The translations under genes and the position numbers were made by a program. This document shows positions 8,335 through 17,108 of a stretch of DNA of 64,000 nucleotides, piece after piece. This DNA comes from Mesorhizobium sp. J428 (GTDB lineage Bacteria; Pseudomonadota; Alphaproteobacteria; Rhizobiales; Rhizobiaceae): assembly GCF_024699925.1 (NCBI RefSeq), contig NZ_JAJOMX010000001.1:62001-126000 (forward strand), in the 5' to 3' direction. Positions within the stretch are counted from its first letter, which is position 1; each line of letters starts with the position of its first letter. The notes under the pieces are model-generated. The model did no database searches. It had not been told where the DNA came from and saw only the letters and a list, made by a program, of their open reading frames with translations.

Positions 8335-9333
8335 GTGACCGTAAAGCCAGCCATCAAACGCTCGATCGTCTTCTTTCTCGTCCCGGATTTCACGCTGATC
8401 GCCTTTTCGACGGCGATAGAGCCGCTGCGGCTCGCCAATCGAATGCTCGGCTACGACGCCTATACTTGGCGGCTCGCCAGCGCTGACGGCCGGCCGGTGA
8501 ATGCCTCCAGCGGCATCGAGATCGCGGTTCAGACCTCGCTGGAAGACGAGCGGCGCAAGATGAGCGGCCCTGAGCGCCCCTCGATGGTCATCGTCTGCTC
8601 GGGCATCAATGTCGAGAAATACCAGAACCGCTCCGCCTTCGCCTGGCTGCGGGAGGAATACAACCGCGGCGTGGCGATCGGCGGCCTGTGCACCGGGGCG
8701 CATGTGCTGGCGTCTGCCGGCCTGCTCTCCAACAAGCGCTGCGCGATCCACTGGGAAAACCTGCCCGGCTTCTCCGAGGCGTTCCCCAAGGCCAACGTCT
8801 TCGCCGACCTCTTCGAGGTCGACCAGAACGTCTACACCTGCGCCGGCGGCACGGCCGCGCTCGACATGATGCTGAAGCTGATCGGCGACGACTTTGACGA
8901 AATGCTTGTCAACCGCGTCTGCGAGCAGGTGCTGACCGACCGCGTGCGCAGCCCGACGGACCGCCAGCGCCTGCCGCTGCGCGCCCGCCTTGGCGTGCAG
9001 AACGGCAAGGTGCTGTCGATCATCGAACTGATGGAGATGAACCTCTCCGAGCCGCTGTCGCTGATCGAAATCGCCGACCATGTCGGCCTGTCGCGCCGGC
9101 AGATCGAGCGCCTGTTCCAACAGGAGATGGGCCGCTCGCCGGCGCGCTATTATCTGGAGATCCGGCTCGACCGGGCGCGGCACCTCTTGATCCAGTCGTC
9201 GCTGCCGGTGGTGGAGGTGGCGGTGGCCTGCGGTTTCGTCTCGGCCTCGCACTTCTCGAAATGCTACCGCGAGCTCTACGCCCGCTCGCCGCAGCAGGAA
9301 CGCGCCGACCGCAAGCAGCTGCTGGCAGCGTAG
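8335..9333 (+). CDS. GlxA-family transcriptional regulator (DJ-1/PfpI-like plus AraC HTH)
   Basis: This 332-residue regulator has an N-terminal class I glutamine-amidotransferase-like sensor domain (about residues 10-185, with GGLCTGAHVLASAG around the family's reactive cysteine position) and a C-terminal AraC-type pair of helix-turn-helix motifs (about 225-320, IADHVGLSRRQIERLF). The start is a GTG at 8335 with GGGAG about seven bases upstream. Members of this family (GbdR, CdhR, ArgR) activate genes for glycine betaine, carnitine or arginine catabolism. Such a role would fit a methyl-transfer locus such as the corrinoid activator at the left edge, but that link is inference. It is followed by nhaA in the same direction after 141 bases. 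Confidence 0.85.
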   Translation: MTVKPAIKRSIVFFLVPDFTLIAFSTAIEPLRLANRMLGYDAYTWRLASADGRPVNASSGIEIAVQTSLEDERRKMSGPERPSMVIVCSGINVEKYQNRSAFAWLREEYNRGVAIGGLCTGAHVLASAGLLSNKRCAIHWENLPGFSEAFPKANVFADLFEVDQNVYTCAGGTAALDMMLKLIGDDFDEMLVNRVCEQVLTDRVRSPTDRQRLPLRARLGVQNGKVLSIIELMEMNLSEPLSLIEIADHVGLSRRQIERLFQQEMGRSPARYYLEIRLDRARHLLIQSSLPVVEVAVACGFVSASHFSKCYRELYARSPQQERADRKQLLAA

Positions 9334-9474
9334 GCGATTCTCATACAAAGTTGCGGATTCTCGGTCCGCGGCGCTGCAATTCCACCTCTGATCGGATATG
9401 TCTAATGGATGCGTCGGGCCGCCCGGCGCGACTATGATGGCCCTTGCGGCCGACCAACCAAAAGGAGGCCGGAC

Positions 9475-10662
9475 GTGAGCACCCGCCAGAGATCGATCTT
9501 TCGCGAATTTCTCGACAGCGAGGCCTCGGGTGGCATCGTGCTGATGGCGGCGGCGGCGCTTGCGCTCATCGTCGCCAACTCGGCACTAGCGCCGGTCTAT
9601 TTCGCCGCCCTGAAGTCGTATCTTGGCCCGCTCAGCGTGTCGCATTGGATCAACGACGCGCTGATGGCCGTGTTCTTCCTGCTGGTCGGCCTCGAGATCA
9701 AGCGCGAGGTGCTCGACGGCCAGCTCTCGACCTGGCCGCGGCGAATCCTGCCCGGGCTGGCTGCAGCCGGCGGCATGGCGGTGCCGGCGCTGATCTACGC
9801 CGCGCTCAACTGGGGCAATGCGGAGACGATGCGGGGCTGGGCGATCCCGACCGCCACCGACATCGCCTTCGCGCTTGGTGTGCTGTCGCTGCTGGGCAGC
9901 CGTGTCCCCGCTTCGATGAAGGTGTTCCTGACGGCGCTTGCGATCATCGACGACCTCGGCGCGGTGATCATTATCGCGGTCTTCTACACGGCCGATCTGC
10001 AGATGGCGTATCTCGCCGGCGCGGTGGGCGTGCTGGCGATCCTCGTCGCCATGAACAGGTTCGGCGTGCGCAGCCTCCTGCCCTATCTCGCGCTGGGCGT
10101 GGTGCTGTGGGTCCTTGTCCTGCAGTCGGGCGTGCATGCCACGCTTGCCGGCGTGGCGCTGGCGTTGACCATCCCGCTGCGGGCAAGCCCCGCGCTGCGT
10201 GACGACGCCGACCATTCGCCGCTGCACCGGCTGGAACACGCCCTCCACGGCGTTGTCCCCTTCGTGATCGTGCCGATTTTCGGCTTTGCCAATGCCGGCG
10301 TTTCCTTTTCCGGCATGTCGGCCGACACGCTCGTCGATCCGCTGACGCTCGGCGTCGCGGCAGGCCTCGTCGTCGGCAAGCTCGTCGGAGTCTTCGGCAC
10401 GTCTTACGCAGCGATCAAGCTCGGTTTTGCAGACATGCCTGCGAACGCCGCACGTATGCATCTGCTGGGGGTGTCGCTGCTTTGCGGCATCGGCTTTACA
10501 ATGAGCCTGTTTATCGGCCTGCTCGCCTTCGCCAGCAACGCCGCTCTGCAGGATGACGTCAAGGTCGGCATCCTGCTCGGCTCGGTGGTCGCCGCTCTGC
10601 TCGGGTCGCTGGTAATCTATCTCGCACCGCGGCCGGGCGGTCCAGAATCCCGAGAGGAGTGA
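9475..10662 (+). CDS. nhaA: Na+/H+ antiporter NhaA
   Basis: This 395-residue inner-membrane antiporter exchanges Na+ or Li+ for protons and supports pH and salt tolerance. It has about 12 hydrophobic segments, [14 protein letters not shown] after the second, [19 protein letters not shown], and the paired aspartates [19 protein letters not shown] that bind the ion in the E. coli protein. The GTG start at 9475 is chosen because AAAGGAGG lies at 9461-9468 with ideal spacing. The upstream in-frame ATG at 9409 has no such site. The gene converges on the DUF1194 gene with seven bases between the stops. Confidence 0.95.
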   Translation: MSTRQRSIFREFLDSEASGGIVLMAAAALALIVANSALAPVYFAALKSYLGPLSVSHWINDALMAVFFLLVGLEIKREVLDGQLSTWPRRILPGLAAAGGMAVPALIYAALNWGNAETMRGWAIPTATDIAFALGVLSLLGSRVPASMKVFLTALAIIDDLGAVIIIAVFYTADLQMAYLAGAVGVLAILVAMNRFGVRSLLPYLALGVVLWVLVLQSGVHATLAGVALALTIPLRASPALRDDADHSPLHRLEHALHGVVPFVIVPIFGFANAGVSFSGMSADTLVDPLTLGVAAGLVVGKLVGVFGTSYAAIKLGFADMPANAARMHLLGVSLLCGIGFTMSLFIGLLAFASNAALQDDVKVGILLGSVVAALLGSLVIYLAPRPGGPESREE

Positions 10663-10669
10663 GAGCCGT

Positions 10670-11515
10670 CTACTGGATGTCGATCCAGCCGCGATTGTTC
10701 CACATCTTCTCGCCGATCTGGCAATCGGTCGTGAAGATCGTGGCGGCCTTGATGACGGGCGGGAACTCCGCCTCCATTGCCGTGCGGAGCGGGTGCTCCC
10801 CGTCCGCGAGTTCCAGCACCAGCTTGCGCCGGATCGCCTCGGGAAACTGAGCCCAGCCGTTGACCGGGATCATGAAGGCGCCCGGGCCGCCGATCACGCA
10901 GTCCGAGTAATAAGCGTCGAGATTGGCGATGTCGAAGGCCGAGGACATGCCATGGCCGTTCGTCATCAGCGGCAGGCCGTTGATCGTGATGCCTTTTTCC
11001 GCGATGCGGTCGCGCGACTGGTCGACGGGCGTGCCCTGGTTGTTGGGTCCGTCGCCCGACACGTCGATCACCCGCTTCATGCCCCTGTAGCCGCTGGTGT
11101 CGAACAGCGACGCGGCATAGTCGAGCGCGGCCGAGATCGAGGTACGGCGCGCACTGCGCGGCGGCGTTGCGGTCATCTTGGCGACGAAGGCCTGCGCGTC
11201 CTCGGCCGTCGCGATCACTGACCAGGGAACCACGACCTGCTGCACGCCGGAGCCTGCCCATTCGACATAGGTGACGGCGATCCTGCCATGCGCGCCGTCG
11301 GCGATCGCCCGCAGCACGGCGTCATCGGTGAGGGCCGCCACATAACCGTCGCGTTGGATGACGAGTTCGTCAGGCGACATCGAGAGCGAGACGTCGACCG
11401 CAAGCACCAGTTCCACGTCGACGACCTGATCCTCGGCCGGCGCCGCGGATGCACCGAGCGCCAGCATCACCGCTGCTCCGAAGCATGAGGCCAGTCGAGC
11501 TTGCAGGCGAGACAT
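10670..11515 (-). CDS. DUF1194 (von Willebrand factor A-like) exported protein
   Basis: This 281-residue protein has an N-terminal signal peptide (hydrophobic core about residues 10-26, cleavage likely after ASAAPA) and then a VWA-like domain. The motif LVLAVDVSLSMS near residues 36-47 is a MIDAS-type DxSxS metal site, and VIDVSGDGPNNQGT supplies the second strand motif. DUF1194 proteins are widespread in rhizobia and have no established biochemical role; a periplasmic metal-dependent adhesion or binding role is inferred. The start ATG at 11515 directly precedes the signal peptide. Confidence 0.8.
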   Translation of the reverse strand: MSRLQARLASCFGAAVMLALGASAAPAEDQVVDVELVLAVDVSLSMSPDELVIQRDGYVAALTDDAVLRAIADGAHGRIAVTYVEWAGSGVQQVVVPWSVIATAEDAQAFVAKMTATPPRSARRTSISAALDYAASLFDTSGYRGMKRVIDVSGDGPNNQGTPVDQSRDRIAEKGITINGLPLMTNGHGMSSAFDIANLDAYYSDCVIGGPGAFMIPVNGWAQFPEAIRRKLVLELADGEHPLRTAMEAEFPPVIKAATIFTTDCQIGEKMWNNRGWIDIQ

Positions 11516-11705
11516 GCGCTCATGATACGCGCATCGGCTGGCCTGAAAAGCGGGCGGCGATGTTGTGCGTTCACGAAATCGCGAGTGGCGTCGACCCCAT
11601 CCGGCGAGAAGCTGCCGCCGAGTCGCGCACCTCCCCCGCGCCATGCCGCAACCTCCGCCGCTCTTGATCGTTCTGCTCGATCATCCATCACGGAGCGGTT
11701 CGGCC

Positions 11706-12342
11706 ATGCGGTTCTTGCGCGACAACAGCCTCACCATCGTGCTGCTGGGCGCCTTCGCCCTAAGTCTCGCCGGCATGCTGGTCGCCGGCCTGGCGCACGA
11801 GAACGAGATGCGCGCCGTCCACGGCGAACCGGCCCTGACGCTCGGCGCCTATTTCCTCTCCGCGCCGTTCTCCTCCGCCCTGTTCGAGAACTGGGAGAGC
11901 GAATTCCTGCAGATGGCGGCCTACGTCGTGCTGACCGCGATGCTGTTCCAGCGCGGCTCGTCCGAATCCCGCGATCCGGATCAGCCTGCACCGGCCGGGC
12001 GACGAGGTGCCGGCCCATCGCCGCGCGGCAAGCCGGCTGGGCGACTGGCTCTACGCGCACGGGCTCGGCCTCGCTCTGGCCCTGCTCTTTGTCCTGTCCT
12101 TCCTGCTGCACTGGATGTCGAGCGCGGCGACGCGGAACGCCGATGCACTGGCACACGGCCAGCCGGCCATTCCGGCCTACGCCCATCTCGGCGACCCGAC
12201 CTTCTGGTTCGAGTCGTTCCAGAACTGGCAGTCCGAGTTCCTCTCGACCGCGGTCCTCGTCGTCCTGTCGATCTTCCTCCGCCACCGTGGATCCCCCGAA
12301 TCGAAGCCGCTGGCCGCGTCGAACCGCGACACCGGAGAGTGA
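11706..12342 (+). CDS. DUF6766 family membrane protein, internally duplicated; frameshifted
   Basis: Two half-genes in different frames together make one DUF6766-type protein of about 211 residues. The first half, MRFLRDNSLTIVLLGAF onward, ends with ENWESEFLQ, a hydrophobic segment and QRGSSESRD. The second half, in a different frame from about 11985 onward, repeats the plan with QNWQSEFLS, a hydrophobic segment and RHRGSPESKP. Each half has two membrane helices. The 637-base span is one base more than a whole number of codons, so one extra base near 11975-12000 is likely. A GTG at 12007 could start the second half separately, but homologues are single chains. The gene leads a compact run with the three small genes after it, only three bases before the KTSC gene. 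Confidence 0.7.
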
Positions 12343-12345
12343 GCC

Positions 12346-12606
12346 ATGCCCTCCACGTCGATCCGGCATTTCGAGTATGACGAGGCAAGCCGGGTGCTGT
12401 CGGTCTGGTTCGTGGCCAACGGCCGCCGCTACGACTACCGGGACGTGCCGCCGGAAACGGCGCGCGGCCTCCGCCACGCGTTTTCGAAGGGCCGTTTCTT
12501 CAACGCCCGCATCCGCGACCACTTCCCTTACGCCTGGATCCGCGAGGAGCGGAACAATCCGTCCGGCTCACCGTTGGCAGCAAAAAGCCGAGGAGCAAGA
12601 CAATGA
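12346..12606 (+). CDS. KTSC domain protein
   Basis: This 86-residue protein matches the KTSC domain, a short beta-rich module named after its KTSC tail in lysyl-tRNA synthetase fusions. The pattern SIRHFEYDEASRVLSVWF, then YDYRDVPPETA and GRFFNARIRDHFPY, is typical. The canonical terminal Lys-Thr-Ser-Cys is not evident here. The gene overlaps the next by four bases (ATGA), so the two are translationally coupled. The function is not established; these genes often travel with stress-response genes in rhizobia. Confidence 0.75.
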   Translation: MPSTSIRHFEYDEASRVLSVWFVANGRRYDYRDVPPETARGLRHAFSKGRFFNARIRDHFPYAWIREERNNPSGSPLAAKSRGARQ

Positions 12607-12857
12607 CCGAAGCTGTCGCAACCACCGATCACAAAGTCATCCGCAAATGGGTCGAAAGCCGCGAGGGTCGGCCCGCCGTGGTCGGCGAAGGCGTGCTGCG
12701 GATCGATTTCGGCGATCCTGAAGATGGGTTCCGCGAGATCGAGTGGGACGAGTTCTTCGAGATCTTCGAAGACCGCAAGCTGGCCTTCCTGCACCAGGAC
12801 ATGCTCGACAACGGCCAGGTCAGCCGCTTCAACAAGCTGATCGAGAGGCCGAACTGA
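12603..12857 (+). CDS. conserved small acidic protein of rhizobia, unknown function
   Basis: This 84-residue protein contains HKVIRKWVESREGRPAVV near the N-terminus, then GEGVLRIDFGD and the acidic stretch IEWDEFFEIFEDRKLAFL, ending in SRFNKLIERPN. This layout recurs in short rhizobial proteins that are sometimes mislabelled as branching enzyme. No catalytic motif, signal peptide or membrane segment is visible. It overlaps both neighbours (four bases upstream, one base downstream), so it is part of a single operon with the KTSC gene and the next small gene. Confidence 0.65.
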   Translation: MTEAVATTDHKVIRKWVESREGRPAVVGEGVLRIDFGDPEDGFREIEWDEFFEIFEDRKLAFLHQDMLDNGQVSRFNKLIERPN

Positions 12858-13030
12858 TGCCCGGCGCAGTGAAGACGGACCGGCGCGAGAAGCTGCTGGA
12901 CGAGGACGTGAAGTTCCTCGCCGAGAACACGGACCTGTCGCCGAACCAGGCGGAGGAACTGATCGCGCGCCACGGCCGCGACAGGGAGCTGCTGCTGGAG
13001 AAGGCGCGTTCCATCAAAGCGGAGAGCTAG
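12857..13030 (+). CDS. DUF3606-like small protein
   Basis: This 57-residue helical protein reads VKFLAENTDLSPNQAEELIARHG and then RELLLEKARSIKAES. It resembles DUF3606 proteins, in which a short helix-turn-helix-like segment resembles the tail of small stress proteins. The ATG overlaps the previous stop by one base. The 3' end overlaps the convergent DUF421 gene by four bases. The assignment is by pattern only. Confidence 0.55.
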   Translation: MPGAVKTDRREKLLDEDVKFLAENTDLSPNQAEELIARHGRDRELLLEKARSIKAES

Positions 13031-13581
13031 CGCTGGGTCCTGAGCGGCTCAGTCGAGCGCGAGCGCTTGGCCTTCTCGGCGGGGTAGCGGAACACACTTA
13101 GCTTGCCGTTGTTCTCGAAATAGGCCGCCTCGACCTCACCAACGTCGCGCACACTCTCGACACGCAGCAACGCCAAGAGCTCGCGCAGGCTGAGCGCGCC
13201 GGAACCGAGCGCTTCCTCGACGACGCGGCCATCCTTGACCACCAGCAGCGGATCGCCTTCGACCAGGCTTTCGACCCTGCTCGATCGTGCGAGCAAAGCG
13301 CCCGTAGCCCGATGCAGCAAGACAACAACGGTGATGACCAGTATGCCCTGCAGCAGGCCGACATCGGGATAGAACATCGGATCGCCGGCGGCCGAGCCGA
13401 CGGCGATGACCAGCACGAACTCGAACGGTCCGATCTGCCCGATCGCGTCATGGCCGACCATCCGGGCGAGGAAGATCGTATAGAGATACATGACCAGGGT
13501 GCGGAAGACGATCTCGGCATAGAACCAGACATTGGCCGTCTCCGCCTCGCCGAACACGATGCGAACGATCTCTTCCTGCAT
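13027..13581 (-). CDS. DUF421 (YetF-like) membrane protein
   Basis: This 184-residue protein has three N-terminal membrane helices (about residues 18-95, with FRTLVMYLYTIFLARMVG and a GPFEFVLVIAVGSAAGDPMF loop) and a cytoplasmic C-terminal domain with DPLLVVKDGRVVEEAL. This is the DUF421/YetF arrangement, a family of unknown biochemical role found near stress genes. The start at 13581 places the first hydrophobic segment correctly, and GGAG lies upstream on the same strand. The 3' end meets the convergent small-gene operon. Confidence 0.8.
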   Translation of the reverse strand: MQEEIVRIVFGEAETANVWFYAEIVFRTLVMYLYTIFLARMVGHDAIGQIGPFEFVLVIAVGSAAGDPMFYPDVGLLQGILVITVVVLLHRATGALLARSSRVESLVEGDPLLVVKDGRVVEEALGSGALSLRELLALLRVESVRDVGEVEAAYFENNGKLSVFRYPAEKAKRSRSTEPLRTQR

Positions 13582-13639
13582 GGACCCCTCCTGCTCCGGA
13601 CCGACGCCCCGAAACGCGGGAGAAGTTCGCACGGTTCCG

Positions 13640-14461
13640 TCAGGCGAAGGTGTCCGGGTTCGGCCCGGTGCGCACGCCGGCGTCGAGTTTCGCGATTGCC
13701 GCCATATCCGCCTCGTCCAGCTCGAAATCGAAGACGGCGATGTTCTCGCGGATACGCGACGGCGTGACGGATTTCGGGATGGCGATATTGCCGAGCTGGA
13801 GGTGCCAACGCAGGATCACCTGCGCCGGGGTGCGGCCGTGCTTCGTCGCGATGGCGACGATCTCCGGTGTGTCGACCGCACCGCGCTGCAGCGGGCTCCA
13901 GGCCTCGGTGGCAATGTCGTTCGCGGCATGGAAGGCGCGAAGCTCCGCCTGCTGCAGGCCGGGATGCAGCTCGATCTGGTTGAGCGCCGGACGGACATCT
14001 GAACTGTCGAACAGCCGCTTCAGGTGCGGGATGTGGAAGTTGGACACACCGATCGAACGCGCGCGTCCGTCGGCCTTCAGCTTCTCCAGCGCCTTCCAGG
14101 TGTCGAGATAGAGCCCGCGCGAGGCGGCCGGCCAATGGATCAGGTAGAGATCGACATAGTCGAGGCCGAGCCGGCCCAGGCTCTTGTCGAAAGCCTGGAG
14201 CGTGGTGTCGTAGCCCTGCGCATCGTTCCAGACCTTGGTCGTGACGAACAGCTTCTCGCGCTGCGCGCCGGAGCGCCTGATCCCCTCGCCCACCCCGCGC
14301 TCGTTGCGATACACCGCGGCGGTGTCGATGCTGGTGTAGCCTGCCTCGATAGCGGTCACCACGGCGTCGGCGGCTACTTCGTCGGCGACCTGCCACACGC
14401 CCAGCCCGATCACCGGCATCTCCGCGCCGGAATTCAGCCGCTTGGTCGGAACCTTGGTCAT
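13640..14461 (-). CDS. aldo/keto reductase
   Basis: This 273-residue NADPH-dependent oxidoreductase is of the AKR5-like bacterial group (2,5-diketo-gluconate reductase type). Family motifs are present: SIDTAAVYRNERGVGEGIR with the catalytic Asp and Tyr, VTTKVWND with catalytic Lys, LIHWP with catalytic His, SIGVSNF and IPKSVTPSRIREN for cofactor binding. It has a (beta/alpha)8 barrel length and no signal peptide. The substrate is probably a small aldehyde or keto-sugar, but sequence alone does not fix it. It lies 29 bases downstream of the hexapeptide transferase. Confidence 0.9.
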   Translation of the reverse strand: MTKVPTKRLNSGAEMPVIGLGVWQVADEVAADAVVTAIEAGYTSIDTAAVYRNERGVGEGIRRSGAQREKLFVTTKVWNDAQGYDTTLQAFDKSLGRLGLDYVDLYLIHWPAASRGLYLDTWKALEKLKADGRARSIGVSNFHIPHLKRLFDSSDVRPALNQIELHPGLQQAELRAFHAANDIATEAWSPLQRGAVDTPEIVAIATKHGRTPAQVILRWHLQLGNIAIPKSVTPSRIRENIAVFDFELDEADMAAIAKLDAGVRTGPNPDTFA

Positions 14462-14490
14462 GGATTGTCTCCTATGCAAACAGGCCGGCC

Positions 14491-15123
14491 TTACGGACCG
14501 GCGTCTTCCCATTTGTCGAGGAATGCCTCGGCCGAAAGCCGCTGCATGTCCGGCACGGCCTCGAACAGTCTTTCACGCGAAAAATCCCACCAGGCGAGCT
14601 TCTCGATGCGCACGGCGATCTCGTCAGGAAAGCGCCTGCGCACCGTCCTGGCCGGCGAGCCGGCGACGATCGTGAAGGCGGCGACGTCGCGCGTCACCAC
14701 GGCATTCGCGCCGATCACCGCGCCGTTGCCGACGGACACACCCGGCATGATCACCGCGCCATGCCCGATCCAGACATCGTGACCGATCCTGACCCGCTTG
14801 TCCGCGCGGCGGGCGCGGAACTCCTGGTCGACGCCGAGGAAGCGGAAGAACTCGTTCGGACGGTAGCTGATCTTGTGCTGGGTGATCCGCTCGATCGGAT
14901 GTTCGAGCGCATTGATGCGCGTGTTCGCCGCGATCGAGCAGAACTTGCCGATGTCGGCATAGGCCGCCTCGGAATGGCGCTCGAAATAGGAGTAGTCACC
15001 AACGATCACGTCGCGCAGGATGACCCGTTCGCCGACCACGGCGTGGCGGCCGAGCCGGCAGCCCTTCATCTCGGCGGTCGGATGGATGCGCGGCTCGTCG
15101 GAGGGAAAGCGCTCGTCGGACAT
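14491..15123 (-). CDS. hexapeptide-repeat acyltransferase (phn_thr / xenobiotic acetyltransferase type)
   Basis: This 210-residue left-handed beta-helix protein has the motifs IGKFCSIAANTRINALEHP, RIGHDVWIGHGAVIMPGVSVG and AFTIVAGSPARTVRRRF, followed by a C-terminal helix starting LAWWDFSRE. These are the features of the transferase family usually encoded inside phosphonate (phn) operons and of xenobiotic acetyltransferases. No phn gene is visible nearby. The start at 15123 is chosen because homologues begin close to the first hexapeptide coil; an in-frame start 12 codons upstream is possible. The probable reaction is acetyl transfer to an unknown acceptor. Confidence 0.8.
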   Translation of the reverse strand: MSDERFPSDEPRIHPTAEMKGCRLGRHAVVGERVILRDVIVGDYSYFERHSEAAYADIGKFCSIAANTRINALEHPIERITQHKISYRPNEFFRFLGVDQEFRARRADKRVRIGHDVWIGHGAVIMPGVSVGNGAVIGANAVVTRDVAAFTIVAGSPARTVRRRFPDEIAVRIEKLAWWDFSRERLFEAVPDMQRLSAEAFLDKWEDAGP

Positions 15124-15160
15124 GGCCGAGCCAATACGCGCCCGCTCCCGCGGCCGCAAG

Positions 15161-15643
15161 TTACTGCGGCTTGCCGTTGGCCCAGGTCACGGGCTGATTG
15201 AACAGCGGCACGGTCGAGATCGCCATCTTGGCGGAGCCGTCCTGCACCTGTCGCGAATGCGACAGGTAGATCAGCGTATCGTTGGCCTTGTCGTAGATGC
15301 GGTTGACGACGCGCTGCTTCCAGATCAGCGAGATGCCCTGGTTGAACACTTCCTCGCCGCCCTTGGTGAGGTCGATGTCGCGGATCGCGATCGGGCCGGT
15401 CTGGCGGCAGGCGATTGAGGAATCGGACGGGTCCTCGAACCAGTTGCCCTTCTGCAGCCGGTCGATCACGCCGCGCTCGAAATAGGAGACGTGGCAGGTG
15501 ATGCCGTCGACCTTCGGGTCCTTGAAGGCTTCGACGATGATGTCGTTGCCGAGCCAGTCGACGCCGACTTCGCCGACCTCCTGCGCCAGGGCTGGCGACG
15601 CGGCAAGGCCGAGGAACAGGGCTGCGGCGGCGAAACGGTTCAT
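15161..15643 (-). CDS. creA: CreA family periplasmic protein
   Basis: This 160-residue protein starts with a signal peptide (MNRFAAAALFLGLAASPALA, cleavage before QEVGEV). The mature part carries the CreA features VEAFKDPKVDGITCHVSY, with one conserved cysteine in TCHVSY and another in IACRQTG, and the tail SRQVQDGSAKMAISTVPL. CreA is a conserved exported protein of unknown function. The symbol comes from linkage to the creBCD system in E. coli, which is not present here. Confidence 0.9.
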   Translation of the reverse strand: MNRFAAAALFLGLAASPALAQEVGEVGVDWLGNDIIVEAFKDPKVDGITCHVSYFERGVIDRLQKGNWFEDPSDSSIACRQTGPIAIRDIDLTKGGEEVFNQGISLIWKQRVVNRIYDKANDTLIYLSHSRQVQDGSAKMAISTVPLFNQPVTWANGKPQ

Positions 15644-15720
15644 GTCGGATCTCCTTGGACGACAGCGCGAGAGGTAGGGTCAGGCCGTCCGCCTTGCAAT
15701 GCCGGTCTCGCCAGGCGCCG

Positions 15721-16224
15721 CTATTTCTGCGGTGCCACCATCCTGGTCAGCACGTCCGACTTCAAGACGAAGCGCTGGTAGAGCGCGCCCAGGATGTGCA
15801 CGACAACCAGCCAGAACAGGATGTTCGCCGCCAGGCCATGTATGCCGGCCGCGGGCTTGACGCCGCCCACCCATGCCGCGAGGCCGCCGAGCGGGATCGC
15901 GATCATGAGGATGTAGAGCACGACGTGTGTCGCATTCGCGGCGAGGCGCAGCGGCGCGGGCTCCTCCGCCGGCAGGGCCGGTGCGCCGCGCGTGACGCGG
16001 ACGCCGAGCCGCAGCAAGGCAAGCAGCAGGACGGACACGCCGACGGCGACGTGCACGGTAACGCCGAAGCTCACGTTCGCCGGAACCGCGAGCCCGTCGC
16101 GGACGGCGTCCCACGCCTCTTCCATCGGATCGTGGTAGAGGATCTGCACGCCGATCAGCAGCGCGATGATCCAGTGGAGGGCGATCTGGAGGCGAGAGTA
16201 GCCCTTGGGTGCCTGCGTAGCCAT
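15721..16224 (-). CDS. cytochrome b561 family protein
   Basis: This 167-residue inner-membrane di-heme cytochrome has four hydrophobic segments. Histidines stand in the right places for b-type heme ligation: LQIALHWIIALLIG in helix 1, VTVHVAVGVSVLLL in helix 2 and NILFWLVVVHILGALYQRF in helix 4. The family transfers electrons in the membrane, often from quinol; the partner here is unknown. It is divergent from the small membrane-protein/SCO operon. Confidence 0.9.
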   Translation of the reverse strand: MATQAPKGYSRLQIALHWIIALLIGVQILYHDPMEEAWDAVRDGLAVPANVSFGVTVHVAVGVSVLLLALLRLGVRVTRGAPALPAEEPAPLRLAANATHVVLYILMIAIPLGGLAAWVGGVKPAAGIHGLAANILFWLVVVHILGALYQRFVLKSDVLTRMVAPQK

Positions 16225-16334
16225 GCATGTCTCCTGGCATTCGTGGGTTCGAAGAGCTTCGCGCGTTTCGGACAGGCTGCCAACGCGGCATCATGCCCTT
16301 TGCGAAGGCGAATGCCGCCCGCTATATCTGCGGC

Positions 16335-16493
16335 ATGTCTGGCAGATCGACATCGGGAAGTTGGCTGGTCCGCGTCGCGCTTGCCGCGATCGCGGTGGGC
16401 GGCTTCACGGGCGTGGCATTTGCCGCATGGATCGGAAACGGATCCGCCATGCTGATGACGCTGACCGCGTCAGGTCTCTCCTGGTGTTTCTGA
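16335..16493 (+). CDS. small single-pass membrane protein upstream of SCO
   Basis: This 52-residue peptide has one hydrophobic helix (about residues 13-30) and ends in MLMTLTASGLSWCF. It sits 28 bases before the SCO gene on the same strand. Short proteins with this position and a similar -SGLxWC ending are seen before SCO genes in related genomes, from general recollection. A role in copper or oxidase assembly is only inferred. The start at 16335 is chosen because the longer upstream frame overlaps the divergent promoter region and is not protein-like. Confidence 0.5.
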   Translation: MSGRSTSGSWLVRVALAAIAVGGFTGVAFAAWIGNGSAMLMTLTASGLSWCF

Positions 16494-16521
16494 CGCCGGG
16501 GCCATTTAGGCACAGTCTCGG

Positions 16522-17106
16522 GTGAATACGATGCGCGCGATCCTCTACGGGCTTCTCTTCCTCGTCGCGGCGGGCATCGGCTATGTCGCCTTCGACTGGT
16601 ATGCGAAAGTCGGCTCGGGTGACGCCTATGGCGGCGCGTTCCAACTCGTCGACCAGAAGGGCCAGCCGATCAGCGAGAAGGAATTCAGGGCGCAGCCTTC
16701 GGCGGTCTTCTTCGGCTTCACCCACTGTCCCGAGATCTGCCCGACCACGCTGTTCGAGCTCGACGGCTGGCTGAAACAGCTCGGCGCGGAGGGCGAGAAC
16801 ATCCGCGCCTTCTTCGTCTCTGTCGATCCGGAGCGCGACACGCCGGAGATCATGGACCAGTATGTCAGCAACGTCTCGCAGCGCATCACAGGTGTGACCG
16901 GCGACCCGGCCAAGGTGGCGGCGATGGTGAAGTCGTTCAACATCTATTCGCGCAAGGTCGAGACCGGCGGCGGCGAGTACACGATGGATCACACGGCCTC
17001 CGTGCTGCTGCTCGAGAAGGGCGGCGCGTTTGCCGGCACCATCGCCTATGGCGAGAATGGCCAGACGGCGGTCGCCAAGCTGAAGCGGCTGGCGACCGGA
17101 TCCTGA
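16522..17106 (+). CDS. SCO1/SenC family copper chaperone
   Basis: This 194-residue thioredoxin-fold protein is anchored by an N-terminal membrane helix ([19 protein letters not shown]). It has the copper-binding CxxxC motif [17 protein letters not shown] and the downstream DHTAS histidine. SCO proteins deliver copper to the CuA site of cytochrome c oxidase or act as thiol reductases in its assembly in the periplasm. The start may be the GTG at 16522 or the ATG three codons later. The stop is two bases before prmA. Confidence 0.92.
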   Translation: MNTMRAILYGLLFLVAAGIGYVAFDWYAKVGSGDAYGGAFQLVDQKGQPISEKEFRAQPSAVFFGFTHCPEICPTTLFELDGWLKQLGAEGENIRAFFVSVDPERDTPEIMDQYVSNVSQRITGVTGDPAKVAAMVKSFNIYSRKVETGGGEYTMDHTASVLLLEKGGAFAGTIAYGENGQTAVAKLKRLATGS

Positions 17107-17108
17107 CC

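Noticed and set aside
16227..16334. Longer N-terminus for the small membrane protein before SCO
   Set aside because: The extra segment lies in the divergent promoter region and is not protein-like.
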